From NCBI GenBank assembly GCA_014529385.2, contig CM043952.1, positions 157,837,057 to 157,901,056 on the forward strand: a stretch of DNA of 64,000 nucleotides, in the 5' to 3' direction. This DNA comes from Adiantum capillus-veneris (Eukaryota; Streptophyta; Polypodiopsida; Polypodiales; Pteridaceae). The notes under the pieces are model-generated. The model did no database searches. It saw only the letters and a list, made by a program, of their open reading frames with translations, and had not been told where the DNA came from. This document shows, in pieces, positions 1-10,907 of this stretch. How positions within the stretch are numbered: position 1 is the stretch's first letter; every line of letters starts with the position of its first letter. Position numbers and translations under genes: made by a program.

Positions 1-107
1 TCATCTTTGTTGGAGACGACACAAGTAATTTCGAAATCATCCAAAAAGTTGGTGGTGAGATCCTCTCCCTTCTTTCCACTGAACGTGGGGAAATAAACAC
101 TTGCCAT
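1..107 (-). CDS. Gag-like N-terminus, cut by window edge
   Basis: An ATG at 107 (minus strand) opens 35 codons that run off the left edge without a stop. The peptide begins MASVYFPTFSGKKGEDL and continues with hydrophobic and acidic residues. The pattern 'F-x-G-x(3)-EDL-x(3)-FL' resembles the start of LTR-retrotransposon capsid (Retrotrans_gag-type) domains. The ATG lies downstream, on the minus strand, of a leader with an A-rich tract (complement of 133-171), a candidate leader ORF, a primer site and an LTR. That order suits the gag start of an LTR element. Only 35 residues are visible, so the family is uncertain. Confidence 0.4.
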   Translation of the reverse strand, partial: MASVYFPTFSGKKGEDLTTNFLDDFEITCVVSNKD

Positions 108-446
108 GGTGGTGACTCAGGAAATTACAAACTTCTTTTTTTTCTCTTTTTTTTTTACATTAACAGTAGCGGCTCATAGAGGCTTTTTTACAGGGGTGGG
201 TGGATAGGTTAAAATATGATGAAAATAGAGACATTAAAGGAATGATGGTAATCTAATATGGGAAGAATGATAGGGTTCAGGGAACCGAGGATTTCTCCTA
301 GTACCGCCGCACCCAATAGGTATACGATCTTCTATTGGTAGAAGACTTTCCTATCTACATAGATATTCACATGTATACGCTGCAGGAATCTGAATGGGAA
401 TGCCGTCGGCCCGTTTTCCATTATGCAGAGAGGGTGGAATACTTAC

Positions 447-1186
447 TTAAACTCTTACCGTGCCAATGTTGATGGGTCGGCACATCCACAAGAGGTCTTC
501 GCCTTTCATGGGCTCTACCTTTCCTTCGTTGCTCAGCACGTATGGGGTGATGGCGACGCGTCTGACCACTCCCATACTTTTGGCTAACAGCAATTGTAGG
601 TAATTTCCGTAATTGGCGTGTTGCATGAATTCTACTCCATTCAGTTGCAACTCGTCACCAGCCCTTTGGGTTTCTCCCGTGGTAGAGAGCTTCTTCAGGA
701 TAAGTTGTACAGGGAGAGGAGGAAGGTCCTCCACTCGCTTCCCAAACCAGCGAGAGCGGTAGCCGAACCACTCTTCTCTAGGACATGGGAATCTTCTTAC
801 CACTTCCTCTTCCGGATTGTCGAAGTGGATTGGTAGCACTCACATGCGTCGTGCAAATCGGTAGGTGACCTTCCGCCGCTTAGCCTCGGATGACTTCTTC
901 CTTCACAAAGTGGGTAAAACCCGGCTTTCTGAGCTTGAAGCACTTGCTTGGCCAGATGCTTCTCCCTTTGGGGTCATGTGTTTCCAGACTGGCTTATCTT
1001 CTCCTTGCCTTTGGCTCGAGCAGCCCCTTTAGGCCACTTTGGAGTTGTATCTTTGACTACAGTTTCTTTAGGGAAAAGAGGTCTCAACGTTTGCTTCCCT
1101 TCCTTGATGTGAATGATTTCTTCGCGATGAATGTCGATGTAGATGACTTCAGCCCTTTCATTGCCTTCGTTGCTGGCACTCATTGA
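447..1186 (-). pseudogene. Unrecognised leader ORF, broken
   Basis: Two open segments lie in different frames. The first (about 1183-974) is a lysine-rich, acidic 69-residue stretch starting MSASNEGNERAEV. The second (about 900-447) reads through KRRKVTYRFARRM, one TGA, then a 130-residue protein-like stretch with EEEVVRRFPCPREEWFGYR and ends at GTV followed by GTAAGA, a possible splice donor. I do not recognise a family. It sits between the candidate primer site at 1658 and the gag-like start at 107, so it may be an extra 5' ORF of the same minus-strand element or a captured gene fragment. It is frameshifted and interrupted, so probably not functional. Confidence 0.35.
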
Positions 1187-1252
1187 CAGTGTTCCTTGGT
1201 TGACAACAGTGATGGCACTTCACCAACGATGCTTTCGAATTATAGTTAGAAC

Positions 1253-1620
1253 GAGCAACACGAGATGGAGAATTTACCTCTTGAATGCTAACGACACTGT
1301 AGCCTGGTAGTAACACCTCAATGAAGGTGGCTAGTGACTCCTTCGTCTCCTCTTATTCCGTCCTCCAGTTAGAAAATTCCTTCATCCATTCGTCCATGAT
1401 TGATAGTGGGCGTCACTTTCAACATTGTAAACTGAAGAGCGACACGAGATGGAGAATTTACCTCTTGAATGCTGACGACACTGTAGCCTGGTAGTAGCAC
1501 CTCAATGAAGGCGGCTAGTGCCTCCTTCGTCTCCTCTTCTTCCGTCCTCCAGTTAGAAAATTCCTTCAGCCATTCGTCCATGATTGATAGTGGGCGTCAC
1601 TTTCAACATTGTAAACTGAA
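1253..1620. repeat. 184-bp tandem duplication
   Basis: Two head-to-tail copies, 1253-1436 and 1437-1620, begin GAGCRACACGAGATGGAG and end AACTGAA. They differ at only a handful of positions (for example AGGTGG/AGGCGG and TTATTCC/TTCTTCC). The unit lies just inside the candidate primer-binding site of the minus-strand element, in what would be its untranslated leader. Confidence 0.9.
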
Positions 1621-1639
1621 GGGTCTTAGAAAAATCCCT

Positions 1640-1658
1640 CCTCCGTGGGGGCACCAAA
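1640..1658 (-). other. Candidate primer-binding site
   Basis: On the minus strand, directly after a sequence ending in CGTCA, comes TTTGGTGCCCCCACGGAGG. A TGG at this place is the usual start of an LTR-retrotransposon primer site, since it pairs with the CCA end of a tRNA. I cannot name the tRNA from memory. The position agrees with an LTR ending at 1659. Confidence 0.4.
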
Positions 1659-1809
1659 TGACGGACGCAAAGCGAACCCCGACGGCATCTAGGACGATGG
1701 GGGCCAAATAGCGCGCCTCGAGCTTGCCACGGTAAAGTGAACAGGGGGCAACACCTAGCTTTGAGCAGCTAGGACGCAAACCACGATGATATGAACACGG
1801 CAAACTTAC

Positions 1810-1814
<5 letters not shown>

Positions 1815-1904
<90 letters not shown>
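1815..1904. repeat. (GA)n microsatellite, about 45 units
   Basis: An uninterrupted GA dinucleotide run about 90 bases long inside the candidate LTR. The long Leu-Ser or Arg-Glu open frames across it are repeat artefacts. Confidence 0.95.
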
Positions 1905-1907
<3 letters not shown>

Positions 1908-2236
1908 TTGCAAATGATGAAAACCCTCGGGGGTGTGAGGGTGAATTATTTCTGCAATATTTACAAAATGGCACGCCGTGGTGGTAGAGAGGTAGGGAGA
2001 GGAGGTGGTGCAACATACTTGGTGCGTTCTCTAAGACGACTCAATGATTGTGAATACTTACTACCAAGAGCGTGCATACGTTTGTGCATCGACCATTGGA
2101 GTCGAGAGATGGATGTGGTTCCCTTCGCATGGTGCAATTCCCAAGGCAAACCCAACACACAAGCCCCCTCCCCATGATGGTGATAGTGTTAATCCTTCCC
2201 ACTACACTCTACCAAATGCTTGGCTCCTCATAAATT

Positions 2237-2259
2237 CCCCCCCCCCCCCCCCCCCCCCC
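2237..2259. repeat. Run of 23 C
   Basis: A homopolymer of C between TAAATT and ATAGTGACC, close to the TATA-like box of the candidate minus-strand LTR. Confidence 0.95.
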
Positions 2260-2280
2260 ATAGTGACCTCTCAGTGCCAA

Positions 2281-2287
2281 TTTTATA
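2281..2287 (-). promoter_or_regulatory. TATA-like box of candidate LTR
   Basis: The complement reads CACCTATAAAATTGG, a good plant TATA context, about 620 bases before the primer site. This is a plausible U3/R promoter for the minus-strand element. Confidence 0.35.
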
Positions 2288-2729
2288 GGTGTTCGCTTCT
2301 TGGATTATGGTAATCCCAGTGTGGTTAGGGTAACCTTAATCGGGGAGACAAAGAAAGTGGTGGGTCCGGTGTGGTTGACCCTTGCTTTGTTTTGGGAGGT
2401 TATTAAAAGATGGGAATCTCTAGGTGGGCCTTTGTGACCATCACCTAGAGAGAGGATATTTACAAAAAATGGAAATTTACAATGGCTCCGGTGAAAACTG
2501 AAGATAATGATGAAAATAACCTATAATCTACTGGAATGGCGTCGTGGTTGCGCGTTGCCAGCGAATGGTGTGCTGCCGGTGAATCGATGTCGAGCGTACT
2601 TCTTTTCGGAGTCGGCCGGGGCATGCCTTCGGCGCATTTTCTCTTTTTGTTGTTGGCGGTGCGTGCTTTGGATCCTTCTTCTTTATTCGTCGATGTCGTA
2701 GTCATTTTTCCTTTGTATTTGTGGTGCGG

Positions 2730-2849
2730 TGCGTATATGTGTGTGTGTGTGTGTATGTATTCGTGCATGAGGGCGGGTGTGTGTGTATGTATATGTATGT
2801 GGGTGCACAAAAACATGCGTGGGAAGGGGCTTTATATATATACAATATA

Positions 2850-2882
<33 letters not shown>

Positions 2883-2890
2883 TTATTTAT
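2730..2890. repeat. (GT)n and (TA)n microsatellites
   Basis: GT-rich blocks at about 2738-2800 are followed by a (TA)n block at about 2832-2881 and four TTTA units. No gene is visible between 2442 and 2940. Confidence 0.9.
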
Positions 2891-2939
2891 TTATTTAATT
2901 TTTTTTTCGTTGATGGCTGACGGCCGGCTACCTGCCAAA

Positions 2940-3143
2940 TTACGCAGGGCGAATGGGGGAGAAGATGGGGTAGAGAGAGAGCATGAGTGTGTGTGCGGTG
3001 TGTGTGTGTGTATTGTGTGTGTGTGTGTATATGGATGACGGCCTGCTGCGGTGCGTGAGCGCCCGGGTGGGAGAGAGAGGGTGGTCCTGTTGTGGGCTCG
3101 TGGACAGCGCCAAGGGGGGGGGTGATGGTGTGTGTGTGTATGG

Positions 3144-3223
<80 letters not shown>

Positions 3224-3279
3224 CTTTTCTGCGTAGACTGAGCACCCAGATGGAGAGAGAGGGGGGTGGTCCACGCTGG

Positions 3280-3337
<58 letters not shown>

Positions 3338-3795
3338 AGAGAGAGAGATTGTGAGGAAGAGGGAGGGATAGGGTATGTGGGTAGAGAGGGTGTGTAAGGG
3401 AGGGAGTGTGTGTGGATAAGGGAGAGAGAGGGAGAATTTTCGGCGCCTTCACAGGCTCATGGGAGAGAGAGAGAGAGTGTGAGGGAATAGAGGGAGGAGG
3501 GCTGCGCCTTGTGGCTGTCGGACAAGAGAGTGAAGGAAGGGGGGTGGGGGGGGGGGGGGGGGGGGGGTTGGCAATGGAGTGGGTAGGGGAGATGTGTGGG
3601 TGAGAGAGAGGGGGGGGGGGGAGATTCTACTGTCTTGCATGGGAGCTTGAGGACGAGAGGAGGGAAGCAAGTCAATGGGTGGGAGTGAGGGAATATATCA
3701 GCGGGCCAAGGGGAGGGAATGAGCCGAGGGGAGGGTGAGGCGACCAGGTGGGGAAGAGGGGGGAGGGGTCGGCGGAAAGAATATTAGCGGGCCAA

Positions 3796-3854
<59 letters not shown>

Positions 3855-4080
3855 CCATGCGGCTCACATAGAGGGAGACGAAAGAGGGGTCGGGGGGGTG
3901 AGTGCTCAATTTTTTTCACCTGGCCGGGGGGGGGGGGGGGGGGGATGAGAGTGGGGGGGTAGATCGGGAGAGAGGATATTAGGGAGGGGTATGTAGGGAA
4001 AATGAGAGGAGAGATAGAGAGAGTGTTATTTTATCCAATGTCCGTCGGCGGGGCGGGGCGGGGCGGGGGGGGGGATGGGC
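2940..4080 (+). repeat. Purine/G-rich microsatellite domain
   Basis: About 1.1 kb with strong strand asymmetry: the plus strand is nearly all G and A. It holds (GT)n near 2990-3030, (GA)n at about 3141-3219 and 3282-3348, G runs at 3546-3567 (22 G), 3610-3621, 3796-3853 (58 G) and 3926-3944 (19 G), and GGGGC units near 4049-4074. A short phrase, GCGGGCCAAGGGG, occurs twice (near 3700 and 3786). Open frames here are low-complexity artefacts; I see no gene. Confidence 0.9.
3796..3853 (+). repeat. Uninterrupted run of 58 G
   Basis: Fifty-eight consecutive G between GGCCAA and TCCATGC. A run this long can fold into G-quadruplexes in many registers and is prone to slippage. The assembled length may be inaccurate. 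Confidence 0.9.
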
Positions 4081-4086
4081 GTTGGT

Positions 4087-4374
4087 GATCAGCCTAAAAC
4101 AACTTTTATTACAGCATGGGGTGTTTTTGCATGCATAGTGATGTGGTTTGGATTAAGGAATGCTAAATGCAGCTACTATTCTAAATCCTTTTCCTCTTTC
4201 ATTTCTAGATTCTATTTTGGATGATGTCACAGGGCACGAGATGTATACTTTTTTGGATGGATTTAGTGGATATAACCAAATTCAAATGGCGTTGTGTGAT
4301 CAGCCTTAAACAACTTTTATTACAGCACGGGGTGTTTTTGCATGCATAGTGATGTGGTTCGGATTAAGGAATGC
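4087..4374 (+). repeat. 77-bp direct repeat within RT remnant
   Basis: Copies at 4087-4163 and 4298-4374, 211 bp apart, both begin GATCAGCCT and end AAGGAATGC. In coding terms each is the RT segment DQP-x-TTFITA. The first copy keeps a lysine codon (AAA) where the second has a stop (TAA), and TGG where the second has CGG. This looks like a local duplication inside the old pol gene. Confidence 0.9.
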
Positions 4375-6353
4375 GCCCTCAACTTTTCAAAGGGATATGT
4401 TTTAAATTTTTGGTCCCTATTTGACAGATTTTATGAGAGTTGTTCTGGATGATCTCAGTGTTTTTGGAGCACAATTAGAGCATTTGAAGCAATTGCAGTT
4501 TTGTTTTATGAAATGTCGAGAGGTGAAATTCAATTTAAATTCTCTGAAATGTGCATTTTCCGTTAGGAGTGGAAGGTTATTGGGTCATATAATCTCTGAG
4601 GATGGCATTTCCGTGGATCCTGATAAAATAGCCGCAATTATGGAAGCGACTCCGTCGATGAGTTCAAAACAGTGTCAAGTCTTTCTGGGCCAAGCTCGTT
4701 GGCATGGGGGGCATTTGAGGTTTGTCGTGCATTTGGCAATCCCTATTAATCAAGCAGCACATGCTAAATATTTTGAATGAACGCAGGAATGTGATCTGGC
4801 TTTTCGGAGATTAAAACTTTAGCTGTTCAAAGCTCTGATTATGGCCCCTCCAAATTGGGGTCAGGATTTTCATGTATTTGTGGATGCTTCTCACCGAGCA
4901 ATTGGCAGTGTGCTGATGCAAGAACAAACTCAAGGGTGATTTCACCCTGTCTATTACACCAATAGAAGATTATCATCTGCAAAAATGGATTATTTAGTGG
5001 CAGAAAGAGAATGTTTAGGGATGATTTATTCAGTGAAAAAATTTCAGCATTATCTATTGGGCTGGCGGTTTTTCTTTCATGTGGATCATTCGGCTCTTCT
5101 ATATCTGGTGCGCCAACAGAATTTGAAAGGAAGATTGTCCAGATGGGTGCTCTTGTTGCAGGAATTTGATTTTGAGGTCATACATTGTCCAGGAGTCCAG
5201 CATGCGATGGCTGACTACCTATCTAGGCTAGATTCCGGTGAGCTGCCGATGGGGGTGGATGATGAATTGCCGGATGCATCTCTCTTTTTAACAAGAGCTG
5301 TTGCGGATGATCTTAGAGCTACGCAACAACCTAGGATCATCCCCAGCATTCCATGGACTTGGTATGAGAAGATGTTTCATTTTCTCGATAGTGGGGAAAT
5401 GCCTTCATTCTTATCCAGTCATCAAAGAAAACGGATGGCTATTAGAAGAATGAATTTTGAGATTATCATGGGGAAGTTGTATTATCGCACAGTTGCAGAG
5501 GTCTTGCTCATATGTGTTCTACCACAAGAACAAGATTCAGTTTTGGAGCAAGTCCATACCGGCATTGCAGGGGGCCACTTTGCAGCATTGATCACGGCTA
5601 GGAAAGTTCTACAATTAGGATTATGATGGCCTACATTGTTTCAAGATGCGAGAAGCTTTGTGCAAAACTGTGATGTGTGTCAGCGGTTGGGACAACCTAC
5701 TAAAATGTCCAGAATGCCTTTTCAGTCAGTATTGCCTTTGGAGCCTTTTCAAAAATGGGGATTGGATTTTATTGGACCTTTTAAACCGGTAGCAGCTCAC
5801 ACTGGTAATAAGTATGTTTTGACAGCCACGGATTATTCTACCAAATGGGTGGAGGCATGGCCTTTGAAAGATAACACTGCAGTTTTTTGTTGCTGGGTGT
5901 TTATATAAGAATTTTTTTCCATATATGGCTGTCCTATTGAGCTGGTTAGTGATCGGGGTAGCCATTTTTTGAATAAGGTGATGTAGAGAATGCTACAATT
6001 TTACTTTGTATTGCATAAGAAATCTTCTCCATATTACCCATAGGCAAATGGGCAGGTGGAATCAACTAATAAGCAATTGGTTTGTATTCTAACAAAGTTA
6101 GTGAATATGCATAGAACGCATTGGGATGTGAAATTTCCTTCCACATTGTGGGCTTAGCGGACAGCATATAAAATGGCAACAGGATTGAATCCTTTCAAGT
6201 TGGCATTTGGTATGGAGGCAGTTGCCCCAATGGAGCATGTGGTTCCGAGTTTGCGGATGCTGATTGCGGATAATCTTCTTTCGAAAGATTCCGTAATTTA
6301 TCGGTTGGATGTTTTGCAGGAGTTCGATGAAGAGTGGTTGCGTAGTTTTGCAG
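4205..6353 (+). pseudogene. Ty3/gypsy pol remnant (element E1), 5' part
   Basis: A degraded Ty3-type polyprotein. In order: RT core (TFLDGFSGYNQIQMAL near 4240; FGLRNAPSTFQRDMF near 4360; the active-site region VLDDLSVFG near 4445), RNase H (HVFVDASHRAIGSVL near 4870; YLVAERECLGMIYSVKKFQHYL near 4990), a zinc-binding H2C2 region (HTGIAGGH then CDVCQRLGQ), and integrase core (GLDFIGPF, TATDYSTKW, LVSDRGSHF, ANGQVEST). At least eight in-frame stops break it, several explicable as CAG or CGA changed to TAG or TGA. The reading frame stops abruptly at 6353, where element E3 begins, and resumes at 16526. The 5' end (gag, protease) is missing. Confidence 0.9.
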
Positions 6354-7178
6354 TGTCGTGCTGTGACATGTACATAGTGGGAACACATGCTACAAGAGAT
6401 ATCTTGTAACTTTTTAGATACATAATTATATTTCCTATAATGTACATATGCATATGTAAGTATAAAAATAAGCTTTCTATCTCATCTTATTATTTATCTC
6501 AAGGGTAATGTATTCTTACTTTACCATCAAAAAATACTATGGGAAAAGTGTCAATAGCTCCGCCTCTTTAACTTGGGGCAAAAAGCATTGATTCTTTATT
6601 TCTACTATTTCATTATCATCTCACACCCTAGCTAGATCCTATATCTAGGGTAAACTCCAATATATATATATTCTATGTATTTTTTATACTTTTCTTATAT
6701 TTCTTTTTAAATAGCTACTGGGAGAGAATCAAATCCTAGTGGGACACTAGGTGGCATGATTTCAAAGATACACTTATTTTAATGCATTATTGAAAGCATG
6801 GTTACAAAACTTTGTCAAGGAGAAATGTCATGCTTTCATATGGCCTGAGGTGTCCTTGGGAATTAAATGAAAGTCAAGGCTAAGGAGACCACATGAAGAC
6901 TTTTGCTGCCATAAATGGACCCTATTTTGATGAATTTTTTACACAAGGTTCCAATCCGAATTGGAGAATGATTTTAAAATGAAAATCGTAGCTAATGAGC
7001 TGAAGTTTTTTCTCATATTTTTATTTTTTTATTTGGAGATACGGTTGAGGAGATATGATCAAAATATTGGACCCCAGTCTGCCCACATCATGCAGGGACA
7101 GCTCATTTCCAACTTTTCCAATTCCTGTTCACACTGGCTCCTCTCTTCTTGTGTAAACCCTTGTGGGTTCCCTTCACC

Positions 7179-7186
7179 TATAAAAG
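7179..7186 (+). promoter_or_regulatory. TATA box, 5' LTR of E3
   Basis: TTCACCTATAAAAGGGGACC is a strong plant TATA box. It is repeated in the 3' LTR at 15240, as expected for the U3 promoter. Transcription should start about 30 bases downstream. Confidence 0.7.
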
Positions 7187-7522
7187 GGGACCTCTTCTTC
7201 CTTGGAAGGAACTCAAGCATTCAAGCCATTGATGAGAGGAATTCTTGAGGGAGTGAGTAGTAATGCCTAATTGTACTTAGCCATTAACATAAGCCCAAGC
7301 CTACACTTTCTCCTAGAGGGAGACTAGCCATTCTTGCAACAAGCTAACCTTGGAAGATCAACTCTAATCAAAGAAGTTCTTGTACTTGGTGTATCAATCA
7401 AAGTGGAATTATCCACTCTTCTTCTCTCTCCCATCAATAATGGTGCCGAAGGGTTTCAAGTAAGATGTGTTCTACATTGATGTTTTCTTGATTTCTTGTT
7501 GTTTTCATTTTCATCTCTAATC

Positions 7523-7525
<3 letters not shown>

Positions 7526-7586
<61 letters not shown>
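7526..7586. repeat. (TA)n microsatellite in 5' LTR
   Basis: About 30 TA units after CTAATCCAACA. The matching tract in the 3' LTR is nearly twice as long. Confidence 0.95.
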
Positions 7587-7590
<4 letters not shown>

Positions 7591-8414
7591 CTAATCTCAT
7601 CTCCTTAACCAAGCCTATCTCTCTCATTCTTAGTAATTCATCCTCTCTAGGTTCTCTTTGCTACAGGTACATCTCTCCCCGCAGTATCCTTATTGCCTAC
7701 GGGCAAGAATAGGGCTTGGGAGGAAAACTTCTCATCTCTTCACTTCTCTCATATCTACATTTCTCACATACTATCCTAGATGAATAACCCACATGATGAT
7801 CATTTCTATCGCTTTCACTCTGTACGATCTATTAGAATTAACGTATGGATTAGCCGAAAAATACACTTTCAACAACGTATAGTGTTTCTCTTTGGCCCAG
7901 AAAGGCTTAATGAAATACTTCTATCACCAAATCGCATCATACTACCTCTCATAGACTATAATTTTTCTTTTGATGTAAGCGTAGTTATCTTGCTATGAAC
8001 CAAGAGGATTTGTACTCACAATTAATCCCAATCACTAGACAAAATATATATATTATGGTAAGCACAAAACTACAATTCCAAAGAACAATTCGTAGCCTAT
8101 TTGGGCAGCCAAGATTGATTGCCATTAACTCATCTGTTAACCCTTTCATATTACCCATGATACGATATGACCATAGCCTTGATGTTTTCATCTTCGTATT
8201 GTTTTGACATTCTCTTTTGCGTTCTTTCTTTGTGCGTGTGAATGCAAGAGAGAAAGAGTGATTCTTCTTTGATTGCACTTCTTTCCAAACCCTAGTCTTC
8301 ATGGCATCTATGGTTTAACTCCTTCATATAGTTTTTGTTGAGTTCTCTCACAAACTCTCACAGCCATAAGCCCGGTGCTTTCCTGGCAAGACCGCAAATT
8401 TCTCGACATATTTT

Positions 8415-8430
8415 TGGTGAACCCGACGTG
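8415..8430 (+). other. Primer-binding site of E3
   Basis: Six bases after the LTR end (CGACA at 8404-8408) stands TGGTGAACCCGACGTG. It begins with the TGG that pairs with a tRNA CCA end. I cannot assign the tRNA with confidence. Confidence 0.6.
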
Positions 8431-8461
8431 AATATGCTAGGGTGAGAGTTTGTGGGTAACC

Positions 8462-10837
8462 ATGGGTGATCATGTTGAGCAACAGGGTATGCATTTTGAC
8501 CCAGCAACAATGCAAATGTTTCAAGCATTTGCAATGTTCATGCAACAACAACATGCTACTGAAAGAAGGGAGATTTCAGCAACGAAGGCCATACAAGCGA
8601 TCGTCAATAGAATGGATCAGTTCAATGGCAAAGATGTAACCAAGTACTTATGCGAGTATGTGAAGGAGATGGAGCTGCATCGCGTGTCAGAAGGTGAGAT
8701 GATTCAAAGCTTTGAGCTAGTTGTTGCTCCAGAAATTAGGGAGCATGTTAGGGCAATTGAAGATGGGCATGGGAGAAATTGGGAAGAACTCAAAGTAGCT
8801 TTAAAGGAGGAATATTTCATGGAGGACTCTGAGAGAGTGACCAAAAGGACATTCTTAGAATGGGTAGTCAAGCCAAAGCAAGGACTATCAATAACAGAGC
8901 TACTTAGGGAATTTGAGCGGCGCTATGCATAACTCACTAGGACAGAAAGGGCCACACTAGATGCAGAGAAGACAGATCTTTTCTTACAAGCTGCAGGTAA
9001 AGAGTTTCAAGAAAATTTGGAGCTTCTTCTTGAAGATAAAGATGCTGAGCAAGGACTAAAGACCGACTGGAAGGAGGTTGAAGGTGCTGTCTCACTGCTT
9101 GCCAAACGACAAAGAAGAAGGGACAAGATGGTAGTAAACACTACAAGTCCTTCCACCTCAACTTCTGACAAAATGGTAAAGCCTACTTTTATCGCTCCTA
9201 AGTTTGATGAGTCCATGCTAGATGAGCTTGTGAAGGGAATGCGTGACTTGAAGGTGAAGTTTGCAAAGCTTGAAGAAAAAGGCCAACCATCATGGCCACT
9301 TCCTAGGCAAAGACAACAGCCCAAAGAAGGGTTTGTTAATACATGTATTTGGTGTGATAGTATAGACCATGTAAGAAGGGATTGTAATGATTTTAGTGAT
9401 GCTTTGTCAAAAGATGTTGTATTTTTTAAGGATGGTAAAATCCACTTAAGAGAGACAGGTCTACCCTTGAGAACTAACTTTGGGAGGGGGGGAATGCAAA
9501 CCTTAGTTGAAGATATGGCAACCAAGCATGCCACCTCTTCAGTTGAGGCAGCTACTTATGGAGTAAAAATTGAACATTTTTGTGATGAAGAGGTGAGTGA
9601 CCATCATGATCAAATTTGGCCAAATGTCATGCAATTAGCTAAAAAGGGAAAGCTTACAAAAGAGATTCTACATGAAGCAGGTGATTGCATACGTCTAGAA
9701 ATAGGATGGAATGATCCAGTGGACTCATTGTCAGTGCATGCCTACATTACAAAATGCCAACAAAATGAGGCGATTGTAGAAGAGAAGCGCAGACGTGAGA
9801 ATGCTGATGAAGGACCATCAAAAAGAGCTTCTAGAGGTGGGGGAAGAAGCGACTCAATGCCTTCTCAAACACCCTCAACACAAGGAGCATCTCCACCTGA
9901 AGTACTCATAGAGGAGTCTACAACAAGAAAGAAGAAAGAGCCAACAAAAGGTAAGACAAAAGGCCCAACTTATAAACTACAATCTGATATTGAGGTTGCT
10001 ACAGATTTAAAGAAAGTCTTGGAGGAAAGGATCTTGAATAGCAAGATTGAGTTCACTCTGGGAGAAGTTCTTGGCATTGCAAAGCGTGAATTCCACGAGG
10101 AGATCATTGACATCATCAAGAGGAAGAGGCAAACCCTTGCTGAAGATTCTCGTCCACAGGTTGAAGGGGAAACCTCAAAGACACAAGGGATGCAACTGCA
10201 AAATAAGGAGAATGATGGAGCTGTGGTAGGATGCTACCAATCTAGTGGGAGAGTGAAGCAAGTGTATTTCTCAAATGATGATGAAGAAGTTGAAGATATT
10301 CCTAGGAGTTACTATTCAGGAAGTCATTGGGCAAGGGCTACTACAGAAACTTTGGTCAAGGTAGGTGATCTTGAAGAGCCATTTGTTGCCTTGATTGACC
10401 ATGGTTCAAAAATAAACATAATGTCAAAGAGTCTCTACAACAAGTGCAAATGGCCGATGGACACAGATCATGGCTGGATGGTAAAAGTGGCAAACAATTC
10501 ATCCGGTGAATTGTATGCAGCATGTCCAAATGTGAAGGTAGCAATAGGTGATGTAAAGATTGACCAAAACTTCTTTGTACAGGATACATCTTCATATCAT
10601 CTCATCCTTGGACAGCCCTACATTGTGGGAGTTTGAATGGAAACAAAGGTAATGGACGATGGTTCAGCATATGCTAGGATACGTAGCAAAGATGGTAAAC
10701 GTGCTGTCCAATTTCTCACAGTTTGTGTAAACCATGAAAGAAATCGTGACAACCTCAGAGAACATCCTCTACCAAAGGTGAGCAAAGAGTTTCATGATCA
10801 TAAAGAAATGATGGGTTTTGGCCAAGTACCATTGTAA
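8462..10837 (+). pseudogene. gag and protease region of E3
   Basis: The start is the ATG at 8462 (ACCATGGG context). Residues 1-157 form a glutamine-rich N-terminus and a capsid-like segment (DQFNGKDVTKYLCEYVKEMEL, EELKVALKEEYF). The frame is cut by TAA at 8930 and then continues unchanged through TERATLDAEKTDLFLQAAGKE. A CCHC zinc knuckle, CIWCDSIDHVRRDC (C-x2-C-x4-H-x4-C), lies at 9344-9385, followed by DVVFFKDGKIHLRETGLP. An aspartic-protease-like segment, FVALIDHGSKINIMSK, is near 10387; the usual D-S/T-G is D-H-G here. Further stops are TGA at 10634 and TAA at 10835. The product would be the nucleocapsid precursor and its protease. Confidence 0.88.
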
Positions 10838-10907
10838 AGCGGGATTGCAGTGGTACAGAAAGAAAAAGGGTCTCGCCTGAATAGGTGAAGCATTTTCAAC
10901 GAGCTCC

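Larger units (their letters stand above)
1659..2442 (-). mobile_element. Candidate 5' LTR (minus strand)
   Basis: Read on the minus strand, the segment starts TGATGGTCAC near 2442, carries a TATA-like CTATAAAA at 2281-2287, and ends CGTCA at 1659 directly before the primer-like site. It contains a (CT)n microsatellite and a C/G homopolymer. No second LTR is in the window, so the boundaries are inferred only from the TG/CA ends and the primer site. Confidence 0.35.
6354..8408 (+). repeat. 5' LTR of E3 (2055 bp)
   Basis: The boundaries were set by alignment to the 3' copy. The 55-bp length difference between the two LTRs is almost exactly explained by the (TA)n tract (about 61 versus 116 bp); elsewhere I see roughly two dozen substitutions and one or two single-base indels, on the order of 1%. 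It contains a TATA box at 7179. Short open frames within it are not conserved coding. Confidence 0.92.

Noticed and set aside
1369-1581. A 70-codon minus-strand frame in the duplicated leader
   Set aside because: It lies within the tandem duplication and the first copy lacks the same open frame.
2940-3960. Open frames rich in Gly, Pro, Arg-Glu or Leu-Ser
   Set aside because: They are low-complexity translations of microsatellites and G runs, with no motif.
6961-8302. Open frames of 60-105 codons inside the E3 LTRs, present in both copies
   Set aside because: Their presence in both LTRs follows from LTR identity. They have no recognisable motif and no shared coding-type substitution pattern.
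9007-9534. A 175-codon minus-strand frame opposite E3 gag
   Set aside because: Shadow of the gag coding strand, which has the zinc knuckle and a consistent frame.
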